Part shown: piece after piece, positions 56,546-64,000 of the stretch
Numbering within the stretch: the stretch's first letter is position 1
Layout of the letters: each line of letters begins with the position of its first letter
DNA from: Pullulanibacillus pueri
GTDB lineage: Bacteria > Bacillota > Bacilli > Bacillales > Sporolactobacillaceae
DNA length: 64,000 nt
Direction of reading: 5' to 3'
Assembly (NCBI RefSeq): GCF_014639255.1
Contig: NZ_BMFV01000024.1
Coordinates: 1 to 64,000, forward strand
Translations under genes and position numbers: made by a program
Notes under the pieces: model-generated
Database searches by the model: none
Told to the model about the DNA's origin: nothing
What the model saw: only the letters and a program-made list of their open reading frames with translations

Positions 56546-57661
56546 ATGGCTGAAAAATCTGGTAAACAGCAAGCAGAGCAAGAACTCAGTTTTGATCAAG
56601 TAAAGGAAAAACTGGTGGAGCTCGGGAAAAAGCGAGGCGTGCTAACCTATTCAGAGATCGCCGAGAAATTGGCGCCATTTGATCAAGACTCAGAACAAAT
56701 GGATGAGTTTTACGAATTCCTAGGGGATCAAGGCATTGATGTCCTTGAGGGGGGAAATGAACCTAATGGAATTCGTGTTGAGAGTAAAGAAGAGGAATTT
56801 GATCTCAACGATTTAAGTGTACCACCTGGCGTGAAAATCAACGATCCTGTTAGAATGTATCTCAAAGAAATTGGCCGAGTGGATTTACTTTCCGCTGAAG
56901 AAGAAATAGAGCTCGCCAAGCGGATTGAAAAAGATGACGAAGAAGCTAAACGAAGATTAGCTGAAGCCAATCTTAGGCTTGTTGTAAGTATCGCTAAACG
57001 CTATGTTGGACGCGGTATGCTCTTCTTAGATCTTATTCAAGAAGGAAACATGGGTTTAATCAAGGCCGTTGAGAAATTTGACTATCGTAAAGGTTATAAG
57101 TTCAGTACTTATGCAACCTGGTGGATTCGCCAAGCGATCACACGTGCTATTGCTGACCAAGCCAGAACCATTCGGATTCCAGTTCATATGGTAGAAACCA
57201 TTAATAAACTTATTCGTGTTCAACGTCAAATGTTACAAGACCTAGGACGTGAACCATCGCCAGAAGAAATCGGTAAAGAAATGGAGTTACCGCCTGATAA
57301 AGTTCGAGAAATATTAAAGATTGCTCAAGAACCGGTTTCTCTTGAAACACCAATTGGCGAAGAAGATGACTCCCACCTTGGAGATTTTATCGAGGACCAA
57401 GATGCTCAAGCTCCTTCGGATGCTGCAGCCTACGAGTTACTTAAGGAGCAACTTGAAGATGTCCTTGATACGCTGACCGACCGAGAAGAAAATGTTCTTC
57501 GTTTACGTTTTGGATTGGATGACGGTCGAACAAGGACTCTTGAAGAAGTTGGAAAGGTATTTGGAGTCACTCGGGAGAGAATTCGCCAAATTGAGGCTAA
57601 GGCACTGCGTAAGCTTAGACACCCTAGTCGTAGTAAACAACTCAAAGACTTTTTGGAATAG
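56546..57661 (+). CDS. sigA: Primary sigma factor SigA (RpoD)
   Basis: A 371-aa housekeeping sigma factor. Region 1.1 (about 10-70), region 1.2 ([19 protein letters not shown]), region 2 ([39 protein letters not shown]), region 3, and region 4 (TREDNVL-like [37 protein letters not shown]). GGAGGGGG precedes the ATG. It is the last gene of the dnaG-sigA group. Confidence 0.98.
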   Translation: MAEKSGKQQAEQELSFDQVKEKLVELGKKRGVLTYSEIAEKLAPFDQDSEQMDEFYEFLGDQGIDVLEGGNEPNGIRVESKEEEFDLNDLSVPPGVKINDPVRMYLKEIGRVDLLSAEEEIELAKRIEKDDEEAKRRLAEANLRLVVSIAKRYVGRGMLFLDLIQEGNMGLIKAVEKFDYRKGYKFSTYATWWIRQAITRAIADQARTIRIPVHMVETINKLIRVQRQMLQDLGREPSPEEIGKEMELPPDKVREILKIAQEPVSLETPIGEEDDSHLGDFIEDQDAQAPSDAAAYELLKEQLEDVLDTLTDREENVLRLRFGLDDGRTRTLEEVGKVFGVTRERIRQIEAKALRKLRHPSRSKQLKDFLE

Positions 57662-57686
57662 GAAAGCTCATAATATAATGACAAGG

Positions 57687-57720
57687 AAGTTTACTCCACA
57701 TAGCGAGTAAACTTTTTTGT
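57687..57720 (+). terminator. Terminator after sigA
   Basis: AAGTTTACTC (57687-57696) pairs with GAGTAAACTT (57705-57714), then TTTTG. Confidence 0.9.
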
Positions 57721-58335
57721 TTTAATTTCAAGTCAAAATATATAAACGGTTACAGGTCAATTAACGTCTAAAAGGAATGCTTCTTTTTTAGATATTGGGA
57801 AGTCGTTTTGGTTAAGAAAAGTGTACGGTAGAAGCTTGAAGATCCATAAATTAATTTGTTAGTCTTTATTTTACTGATTTTTTTAGGGTTTTGCAAATGA
57901 AATTAACCTATTTTTTTGTACTATCTGAAAATTTAATGTGTTTGAAACAAATTGAATGGTGATTCATGATAACGCATACATCATGATGTGACTAGTGTAA
58001 CATAAAATGAAAAGAGTTGAAATAGGCTAAACTAAGGTGGACAGAGGTTTAGCCATGTGAATTTTATTTGCATGGAGAAGGGGAAAAAGGAGAACTTGAC
58101 GATTAAGATGGAAAAAGCTATTGTTAATATAAGAAAAGTCATGGGTTACTTTTCCTTATATTAGAAATAGGTCCTCTTTTTTACGAGAAACGCTCATAAG
58201 AAAGTGACAAATTTGTGACTAGAACGTTTTCTCTTTTATTCTTGACCACAATACAGTAAAATTAAAGTGGTCTAATCCTATTAATGCATAGTACTTATAC
58301 AATCTAGAAACCGTATACATAAGGAGGAACGTTTG
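57721..58335. other. Intergenic region with two hairpins
   Basis: About 600 AT-rich bases. GGCTAAAC/GTTTAGCC (58025-58054) and a stronger 15-bp hairpin at 58125-58163 (TAATATAAG-AAAAGT with ACTTTT-C-CTTATATTA, one bulged base). No convincing small gene or terminator T-run follows them. The cccA promoter must lie here but I cannot place it. Confidence 0.5.
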
Positions 58336-58704
58336 ATGAAACGGAGTCCACTAGTTCCTTTTGGCATGATCGCTGGTCTTGCGATTATTTTAATGATTGT
58401 TATTGGTATCTGGGGTGGTAATATCGCTCAAGAACGTGCAGACAAGAATAACGGTGCATCTAAAGGAGATACCGCCAATCTTGCAAGTCTATCAGCGGAT
58501 AAGATTTATGGCCAAAAGTGTTCCACTTGCCATGGCGCCAATCTTGAAGGTGGTATGGGACCTAATCTACAAAAAATTGGCGGACAACTTAGTAAAGACA
58601 AAATTGTGAATCAAATTAAAAATGGTGGAGGCGGCATGCCTGCTAATGTTATTACTGGGGATGCTGTTGATAAGGTAGCCGATTGGCTATCTAAAAAGAA
58701 ATAG
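58336..58704 (+). CDS. cccA: Cytochrome c550
   Basis: A 122-aa membrane-anchored c-type cytochrome. N-terminal membrane helix (about 8-27), Lys/Asn/Gly-rich linker, heme motif CSTCH (about 62-66), and probable axial Met in GGMPANV. It passes electrons to caa3-type oxidase in Bacilli. AAGGAGG precedes the ATG. The place after sigA matches B. subtilis cccA. Confidence 0.95.
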   Translation: MKRSPLVPFGMIAGLAIILMIVIGIWGGNIAQERADKNNGASKGDTANLASLSADKIYGQKCSTCHGANLEGGMGPNLQKIGGQLSKDKIVNQIKNGGGGMPANVITGDAVDKVADWLSKKK

Positions 58705-58719
58705 GGCAATTGAACCCGA

Positions 58720-58748
58720 GGCGGTCACAGAGATGTGGTCGCCTTTTT
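58720..58748 (+). terminator. Terminator after cccA
   Basis: GGCG-GTCAC pairs with GTGGT-CGCC, followed by TTTTTCG. Confidence 0.8.
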
Positions 58749-58812
58749 CGTGGCAAAAAGAAGCACTGCTATTGTTGCTTTCTTAAGTTATGAAATTTCG
58801 GAGCTGAAGGAA

Positions 58813-59469
58813 ATTGCGACGTAACTCACCACACATAAGCACCGCTACGGAAATACACTACGCTTTCCGAGGGCGGCTGGTGAGCCTCCTTGCGCTCCGC
58901 AAAATACCGGGGTCCCCGAAAAACGCTTTTTGTTTTTTGGGGTGAGCTAGGGGGTCTCACCTAGGCCTCTGCTCCCGCAGGACTAAGGAAGGCTGCTAGG
59001 AGAATAATCATCGCAGAAAAATCGTGGTGTTTACGATTTTTTGTGTCTCCGTGTATTTCCTCCGCTAGTTAAGATGATCTGATTTTCATGCACCTAAAGT
59101 TAAAATTACCTTTAAAAAAAGCAAAGATGCCTAATTTTTTCTGCAAAAAGCATCGACAACATGGAAGTGGATTGGAGCGAAAGGCGGGAGACTCCTACGG
59201 GAACAGCAACCAGCGTTACTTCTCGAATAAACTTCGAGTTGTTCCGAGAAAGCTGACTGCGAAGCGGTACGAGTAGACGCAGGAACAGGAGATTTTTATT
59301 CATAAATACTTGGGAACAAAATAGTCCATTCCCAAGTTAGCTGAGGCCACTAAGGACGATCGGTTAAAATCGTCACGTCCTGTGACAATACCGATCCTAC
59401 CCACGTCCTGTGGGCATGAGGAAAGCGAGCGACCTGGAGCGGAGATCCACCTACCAGTTACGTCGCAAT
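58813..59469. repeat. Non-coding intergenic repeat element, copy 3
   Basis: 657 bases bounded by ATTGCGACGTAA (58813-58824) and its exact inverted form TTACGTCGCAAT (59458-59469). The inner fold-back GGAAATACAC (58849-58858) / GTGTATTTCC (59051-59060) is perfect. It holds GGGGTCCCCGAAAAACGC, AAGTTAGCTGAGGCCACTAA and GCGAGCGACCTGGAGCGG, shared with copy 1, and much of copy 2 in inverted form. Small open frames here are not genes. Confidence 0.88.
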
Positions 59470-59666
59470 CTATAGCAATCATGCTTTTTTATGATTTTTC
59501 GATTTTTGTTTTGACCTCTTATTATTGACTACGGTCTTTAATGCCTCAATATTTTCCATAGAATTCAAATGGACAGTGGAAATAGAAGAATTCAGTTTGC
59601 TTTAAAAGGGTTTCCCACTTATCATAGAAATGAAGAGATTAAATGAAATGAAATTGGTGATATTTT

Positions 59667-60374
59667 GTGAAAGAACTTATTCTGTCAGAACGTTTATTAA
59701 AAGTTGCAACCTTTATTCCTGAAAACGCGCGATTAGCGGATATCGGTTCTGACCATGCTTATTTGCCTTGTTATGCGGCTTTAAATAACCTCATAAAAAA
59801 GGGAATTGCTGGTGAGATTAATGAGGGTCCTTATCGATCGGCCACTGAAACGGTCCTCGCCTATCGTTTAGAGGATAAAATAGAGGTGCGTCAAGGCGAT
59901 GGCCTTTCTGTTATACAAGCAAGTGATAAAATCAATACGATTGTCATCGCTGGCATGGGAGGAGAGCTCATTCGTTCCATTTTAGAAAAAGGGAAAGAGA
60001 AATTAACAGAGGATACCTGTTTGATCTTACAACCTAATGTTGGTGAGAAAACATTAAGAGAATGGTTAGTAAGTGAGCAGTGGGACATTATCAATGAGGT
60101 CATCTTGAAAGAGGAGGGCCATATTTATGAGATCATTGTGGCGCATAAGACCGCTAGTCCTAAAACTTTAACTCTAAAGGATCTCTGGTTTGGCCCCTTT
60201 AATCGAAAAGCTGCTTCCGAGGTCTTTAAGGAGAAATGGATGTCAGAACGCGACAAACGATTGATGATATTAGAATCACTAAGCAAGGCAAAATCTCATG
60301 AAGAAGCGATTGAAGCCAAAAAACAAAAGGTCAATGACGAAATTCGCTTAATTGAAGAGGTGTTAGCAGAATGA
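59667..60374 (+). CDS. trmK: tRNA adenine-22 N1-methyltransferase TrmK
   Basis: A 235-aa class I methyltransferase (YqfN). SAM motif ADIGSDHAYLPCYAA (about 24-38), GEINEGPYRSA, and the acidic VRQGDGLSV; C-terminal coiled coil. It makes m1A22 in tRNA. GTG start after GGTGATATTTT. It overlaps yqfO by 4 bases (ATGA). Confidence 0.95.
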   Translation: MKELILSERLLKVATFIPENARLADIGSDHAYLPCYAALNNLIKKGIAGEINEGPYRSATETVLAYRLEDKIEVRQGDGLSVIQASDKINTIVIAGMGGELIRSILEKGKEKLTEDTCLILQPNVGEKTLREWLVSEQWDIINEVILKEEGHIYEIIVAHKTASPKTLTLKDLWFGPFNRKAASEVFKEKWMSERDKRLMILESLSKAKSHEEAIEAKKQKVNDEIRLIEEVLAE

Positions 60375-61492
60375 CAAAACATGTGCATGCGCAAACTTTG
60401 ATTCAAGCTTTTGAATCCTGGGTGCCTAAATCATTAGCTTTTGAAGGGGATAAGATTGGCCTGCAAATTGGGACATTAAATAAACCTATAAAAAAAGTTA
60501 TGGTCACCTTAGATGTTCTTGAAAACGTCGTTGATGAGGCGATAGAAAAAGAAGTGGATTTGATTTTTTCCCATCATGCTGTTATTTTTCGACCACTTAA
60601 GAATATGAGGACAGATGAAGGGCAAAGTAAGATCATTGCAAAATGTATTAAACATGATATTGCGGTTTATAATGCTCATACCAATTTAGACAATGTAGAC
60701 GGCGGGATGAATGATTGGTTAGCTGAGGCCTTGGAACTTCAGGATACGGAGATTCTCATTCCGAAATCGACGGAAAGGCTTTTTAAATTAGCGGTATACA
60801 CACCAGTAAGTCATGAACAAAGCGTGCGTGAGGCACTAGGGAATGCCGGAGCTGGTGCGATTGGTCATTACAGTCATTGTTCCTTCAATACGCCTGGCAA
60901 AGGAATCTTTAAGCCAGAAGAAGGGACCCAGCCTTACATTGGACAAACGGGAAAACTCGAAACAGTAGAAGAGATTAAAATTGAAACCGTAGTTCCTGAA
61001 TCGCTATTAAATAAAGTCAAACGTGCGATGCTTAAAGCTCATCCCTATGAAGAAGTCGCTTATGATCTTTTCGCTTTGGAAAATAAGGGAAAGGCGCATG
61101 GGTTAGGGAGAATAGGCTACTTACAAGAACCCACAACGCTTAAAGCGTTTGCTGCGGTTGTGAAGTCAGTTTTTGACTTAGAAGGCGTCCGTGTGGTGGG
61201 TGATCTAAATCGAAAAATTGAAAAGGTCGCTATCCTTGGAGGCGATGGTAATTCCTTTTATAAGCAGGCAAAATTAAAAGGAGCAGACGTTTTTGTCACA
61301 GGCGATATATATTATCACACAGGTCATGATGCGATTCTAGAGGATTTGCCTTTGATTGATGCGGGGCACTACATAGAAAAAGTGATGAAAGAAGGGGTCG
61401 GTCGCTTTTTTAAGCAGTTTTTGAGTGAGCATCGCTACGATACAGAAGTGGTGGTCTCTAAAGTCAACACGAATCCCTTTACTTTTCTATAA
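60371..61492 (+). CDS. yqfO: NIF3/DUF34 family protein YqfO
   Basis: A 373-aa NIF3-like protein. Metal-site motifs FSHHAVIFRPLKN and AHTNLDNVDGGMNDWLAE at the N-terminus and GDIYYHTGHDAI near the C-terminus. A middle insert (about 130-230) resembles the YqfO/CutA-like domain. Suggested roles include GTP cyclohydrolase-like chemistry, but this is unproven. It is co-transcribed with trmK. Confidence 0.94.
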   Translation: MTKHVHAQTLIQAFESWVPKSLAFEGDKIGLQIGTLNKPIKKVMVTLDVLENVVDEAIEKEVDLIFSHHAVIFRPLKNMRTDEGQSKIIAKCIKHDIAVYNAHTNLDNVDGGMNDWLAEALELQDTEILIPKSTERLFKLAVYTPVSHEQSVREALGNAGAGAIGHYSHCSFNTPGKGIFKPEEGTQPYIGQTGKLETVEEIKIETVVPESLLNKVKRAMLKAHPYEEVAYDLFALENKGKAHGLGRIGYLQEPTTLKAFAAVVKSVFDLEGVRVVGDLNRKIEKVAILGGDGNSFYKQAKLKGADVFVTGDIYYHTGHDAILEDLPLIDAGHYIEKVMKEGVGRFFKQFLSEHRYDTEVVVSKVNTNPFTFL

Positions 61493-61510
61493 AAGTGACT
61501 GTAAATCAAA

Positions 61511-61558
61511 AAAAGCGGTCAGATGGTCACTCTTCGGTGATCTCTGACCGCTTTTCTA
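61511..61558. terminator. Bidirectional terminator
   Basis: AAAAGCGGTCAGA (61511-61523) pairs with TCTGACCGCTTTT (61543-61555), with inner TCAC/GTGA. Confidence 0.9.
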
Positions 61559-61566
61559 TATAACTG

Positions 61567-62526
61567 TTAACTCACTGTTTTTTTCTTGATTTTAATTTTG
61601 GGCAGGATATCCTGCTTTTTAAGCTTGGATTCCTTTGTCCATGTTGATGGATCGTTAGGGTCAAATTGATCAATGAATAAAATTACTTCTTTTGTCAGTT
61701 GGGTTGGTGTAGAGGCGCCTGCCGTAATAGCCACCTTATTGACGCCGTTTTGGAGCCATTCGATCTTCAATTCGGAAAGATCAGCGATTCTATAAGCTTT
61801 AGTCCCCGCAATTTCTTCAGAAACTTGGGCCAAACGGTTTGAGTTATTACTACGAGGATCACCAACAACAATAGTTAAATCAGCATCCTGCGCCTGTTCA
61901 GCGATGGCTTCTTGTCGTGTTTGTGTAGCATGACAAATTTCATTATGAATCTCAGCATGAGGGTATTTTTCCTTGATTTTATCCATGATGTCACGCACAT
62001 CCCATTGGGACATGGTCGTCTGATTCGTGATGATCAATTTATCAGCGGGCAGTTCGAGACGGTGTACATCCTCTTCTGTTTCCACAAGATGAACAATGTC
62101 CGGTGCTACGCCGATAGCCCCCTCTGGCTCTGGATGCCCCTTCTTGCCAATGTAGATAACCTGATAGCCTTCTTTTTCCTTTTCAAGAATTAAATCATGG
62201 GTTTTCGTCACATCTGGGCATGTGGCATCGATGGTTGTGAGTCCTTTTTTTTCTGCGATTTGGCGAACTTCAGGGGATACACCATGTGCTGTGAAAATAA
62301 TCGTCCCTTTTTCTATGGTTTCAAGAAGTTCCTTACGGGTTTTGCCATCTAAAGTAATCACGCCTTCTTCTTCGAAAGCATCTGTGACATGATGATTGTG
62401 GACTATCATTCCTAAAATATATATAGGGCGCGGGAGTTCCTTATTTAAAGCGGCTTTACGGGCTATGACCATAGCATCGACTACGCCATAACAATAACCG
62501 CGAGGAGCGACCTTAATGACTTCCAT
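61567..62526 (-). CDS. ispH: 4-hydroxy-3-methylbut-2-enyl diphosphate reductase
   Basis: A 319-aa IspH (YqfP), last enzyme of the MEP isoprenoid pathway. Three cluster Cys in [22 protein letters not shown] and [12 protein letters not shown]; His in [14 protein letters not shown] 62526 after AAGGAGG matches the family N-terminus. Confidence 0.96.
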   Translation of the reverse strand: MEVIKVAPRGYCYGVVDAMVIARKAALNKELPRPIYILGMIVHNHHVTDAFEEEGVITLDGKTRKELLETIEKGTIIFTAHGVSPEVRQIAEKKGLTTIDATCPDVTKTHDLILEKEKEGYQVIYIGKKGHPEPEGAIGVAPDIVHLVETEEDVHRLELPADKLIITNQTTMSQWDVRDIMDKIKEKYPHAEIHNEICHATQTRQEAIAEQAQDADLTIVVGDPRSNNSNRLAQVSEEIAGTKAYRIADLSELKIEWLQNGVNKVAITAGASTPTQLTKEVILFIDQFDPNDPSTWTKESKLKKQDILPKIKIKKKTVS

Positions 62527-62630
62527 AAAAAGAAATCCTCCTTCTGTGCTACCTTCTTCCTCTATTATAAAGGAGGTCGGGCTTTTATACAATGAAGGAG
62601 GGTGACGAGTCAGTGACGTCCTTGATTCAA

Positions 62631-63392
62631 TTAAACATAAAGTGTTGGTTTGGACGTTTTAAAGTCTTCGGATTCATTGTATTCAATGTCTTGAGATCTG
62701 GAAATCGTCGTCGTGCCCTTAGCTACTTTTCCTCTTTGAGGGCGGTTAATGCTTTGGCTGGTTCTTCGCCGGGATGATGTACTTGAAGCGTGCGTTGTCG
62801 CTTTTCGTGATGAATCGCGAGAAGTCTCTTGCGTTTTAATTGATTCAGCTGTTTCTTCGGTCTCTTCAGATTCGGAAATTTTATCTGATGTGCTCTTGGT
62901 GGTGTCTTCTTCTGTAGTATCGGAATCGTCTTCATCGCTCGCCGCTTTCATTGTTTTGACCATATTTATAAGCGCTGGAACATTTTTGACTAATGGACCA
63001 AACTGTTGGACCATAGGCATAATTTGTTGCCCAACCTGGACGACCTTTTGAATATTTTGTATGGTACCAAGGAGTCCACCGGTCGTGCTGCCTGCTGAAG
63101 CGGCGGTACTGGCAGTCGTTGCAGCGTTGGCCAATGGTCCTAGTCCTCCCCCCATAGCCCCAGGAGTGAATCCAGCAGGACCAGTCATATTAGTGGGAAT
63201 AGCGCTGGCAGCGCCGCCTCCTCGATTAAATAAGCCACTGAGCAGTCGGCCAATCCCACCACCTGTCGATCCGGCGCCTTGAGGCATGCCGCCACCAAAC
63301 CCTGGAGCCCCAAAGGTTGGGCCTCCTCCCATAGGATTCATGGGGACTTGGGGCATACCTCCAGCTGCGCCGCCTTGTTGAAATGGAAACAT
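62631..63392 (-). CDS. yqfQ: YqfQ family protein (VrrA/YqfQ)
   Basis: A 253-aa low-complexity protein: Gly/Met/Pro-rich N-terminus (about 1-90), a hydrophobic helical centre ([30 protein letters not shown]) typical of YqfQ, then an acidic Ser/Thr/Glu tail ending in Arg/Ser-rich sequence. The start is uncertain (ATG 63392 or GTG 63410). It follows ispH as in B. subtilis. The function is unknown; spore association has been suggested for the family. Confidence 0.82.
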   Translation of the reverse strand: MFPFQQGGAAGGMPQVPMNPMGGGPTFGAPGFGGGMPQGAGSTGGGIGRLLSGLFNRGGGAASAIPTNMTGPAGFTPGAMGGGLGPLANAATTASTAASAGSTTGGLLGTIQNIQKVVQVGQQIMPMVQQFGPLVKNVPALINMVKTMKAASDEDDSDTTEEDTTKSTSDKISESEETEETAESIKTQETSRDSSRKATTHASSTSSRRRTSQSINRPQRGKVAKGTTTISRSQDIEYNESEDFKTSKPTLYV

Positions 63393-63596
63393 CTCTGTCA
63401 CTTCCTTCACTTATTGTTCGCGCTGCTTGCTCTTATGCAGGCTATTGAACATGGTTAGCTACAATATTTTATGCGTTTTTGAAGATACTGTGTAAGACAA
63501 AAGGATAGACAACTGCCTTATTATCACCAAAGGGGGAAGGAGCTTGTCCTATGGGCATACTCTTGTGTAGAATAGACATAGAGAGGAGTGATGACC

Positions 63597-64000
63597 ATGT
63601 TGAAAATTGGTTCACACGTTTCAATGAAGGGTGACAAAATGTTACTAGGTGCAAGTGAAGAGGCTGCATCTTATGGTGAAACAACATTTATGATATATAC
63701 AGGGGCCCCCCAAAATACACGTAGAAAGCCCATCGATGAGTTGAATATTGATGAAGGGTTAAAACATATGAATGAGCATGGTATTGCTGATATCGTTGTT
63801 CATGCGCCTTACATCATTAATATAGGAAATACAACCAAACCGCAAACCTTTCGAATAGGCGTAGATTTTTTAAGAAAAGAAATTGATCGGACTGAAGCCA
63901 TCGGGGCAAAACAAATCGTCTTACATCCAGGCGCTCATGTTGGCGAGGGTGTAGATAAAGGGATTAGTAAAATCATTGAAGGTCTTAATGAAGTCCTGAC
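63597..64000 (+). CDS. nfo: Endonuclease IV (partial, runs off the right edge)
   Basis: The first 134 codons of Nfo: [49 protein letters not shown] (zinc His) and [12 protein letters not shown]. It cuts at abasic sites in base-excision repair and protects spore DNA. ATG 63597 with AGGAG 8 bases upstream. The frame is open to the window end. Confidence 0.95.
   Translation, partial: MLKIGSHVSMKGDKMLLGASEEAASYGETTFMIYTGAPQNTRRKPIDELNIDEGLKHMNEHGIADIVVHAPYIINIGNTTKPQTFRIGVDFLRKEIDRTEAIGAKQIVLHPGAHVGEGVDKGISKIIEGLNEVL

Noticed and set aside
62749-63282. Plus-strand ORFs across yqfQ
   Set aside because: They are a by-product of the biased Gly/Pro/Ser codons of yqfQ; its central helical motif supports the minus-strand gene.

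Overview
The window is chromosomal DNA of an endospore-forming, low-to-moderate GC member of the Bacillales. The evidence is an uninterrupted sigK, the spore protease gene gpr, the sporulation checkpoint gene sda, yqfC/yqfD, a complete comE locus, and the long run of genes that in Bacillus subtilis goes from sda/yqeG to nfo. A cytochrome c550 gene (cccA) suggests a respiring organism. TTG and GTG starts are common. I cannot fix the genus from sequence alone.

Left part (1-12,042) is more individual. It holds a ZorA/ZorB-like proton-channel pair cut off from any partner genes by the window edge, a CwlO-like NlpC/P60 wall hydrolase, a short transcript and a YrzI-like mini-gene between terminators, an MFS transporter, a secreted nuclease, sigK, a nitroreductase, an ArsB/NhaD-type transporter and a zinc-ribbon protein of unknown role.

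From 12,043 to 24,377 the order is sda, yqeG, yqeH, aroE, yhbY, nadD, yqeK, rsfS, yqeM, then comER facing comEA-comEB-comEC, yqzM and holA. DnaA boxes cluster upstream of sda. From 25,578 to 41,750 come rpsT, gpr, yqxA, lepA, hemW, the CIRCE-controlled hrcA-grpE-dnaK-dnaJ heat-shock genes with prmA-rsmE-mtaB, deoC, a small membrane-anchored protein, the Na/Pi transporter yqeW and a thioesterase.

From 41,898 to 57,720 come rpsU-yqeY, a SigW-type promoter with floA, yqfC-yqfD, phoH-pgpH-ybeY-dgkA-cdd-era-yqzL-recO, the PPDK regulator yqfL, and yqxD-dnaG-sigA. The right end has cccA, trmK-yqfO, ispH, yqfQ and the start of nfo. Much of the set concerns ribosome assembly, protein folding, replication and sporulation control.

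Compared with the B. subtilis order as I know it, spoIIP is missing between gpr and yqxA, the NfeD gene yqeZ before floA, glyQS/ccpN between recO and yqfL, and cshB before nfo. The most unusual structure is a family of three non-coding intergenic elements (601, 1000 and 657 bp), each bounded by ATTGCGACGTAA-type inverted ends and built of fold-back segments. No tRNA, rRNA, CRISPR array or intact insertion sequence was seen.
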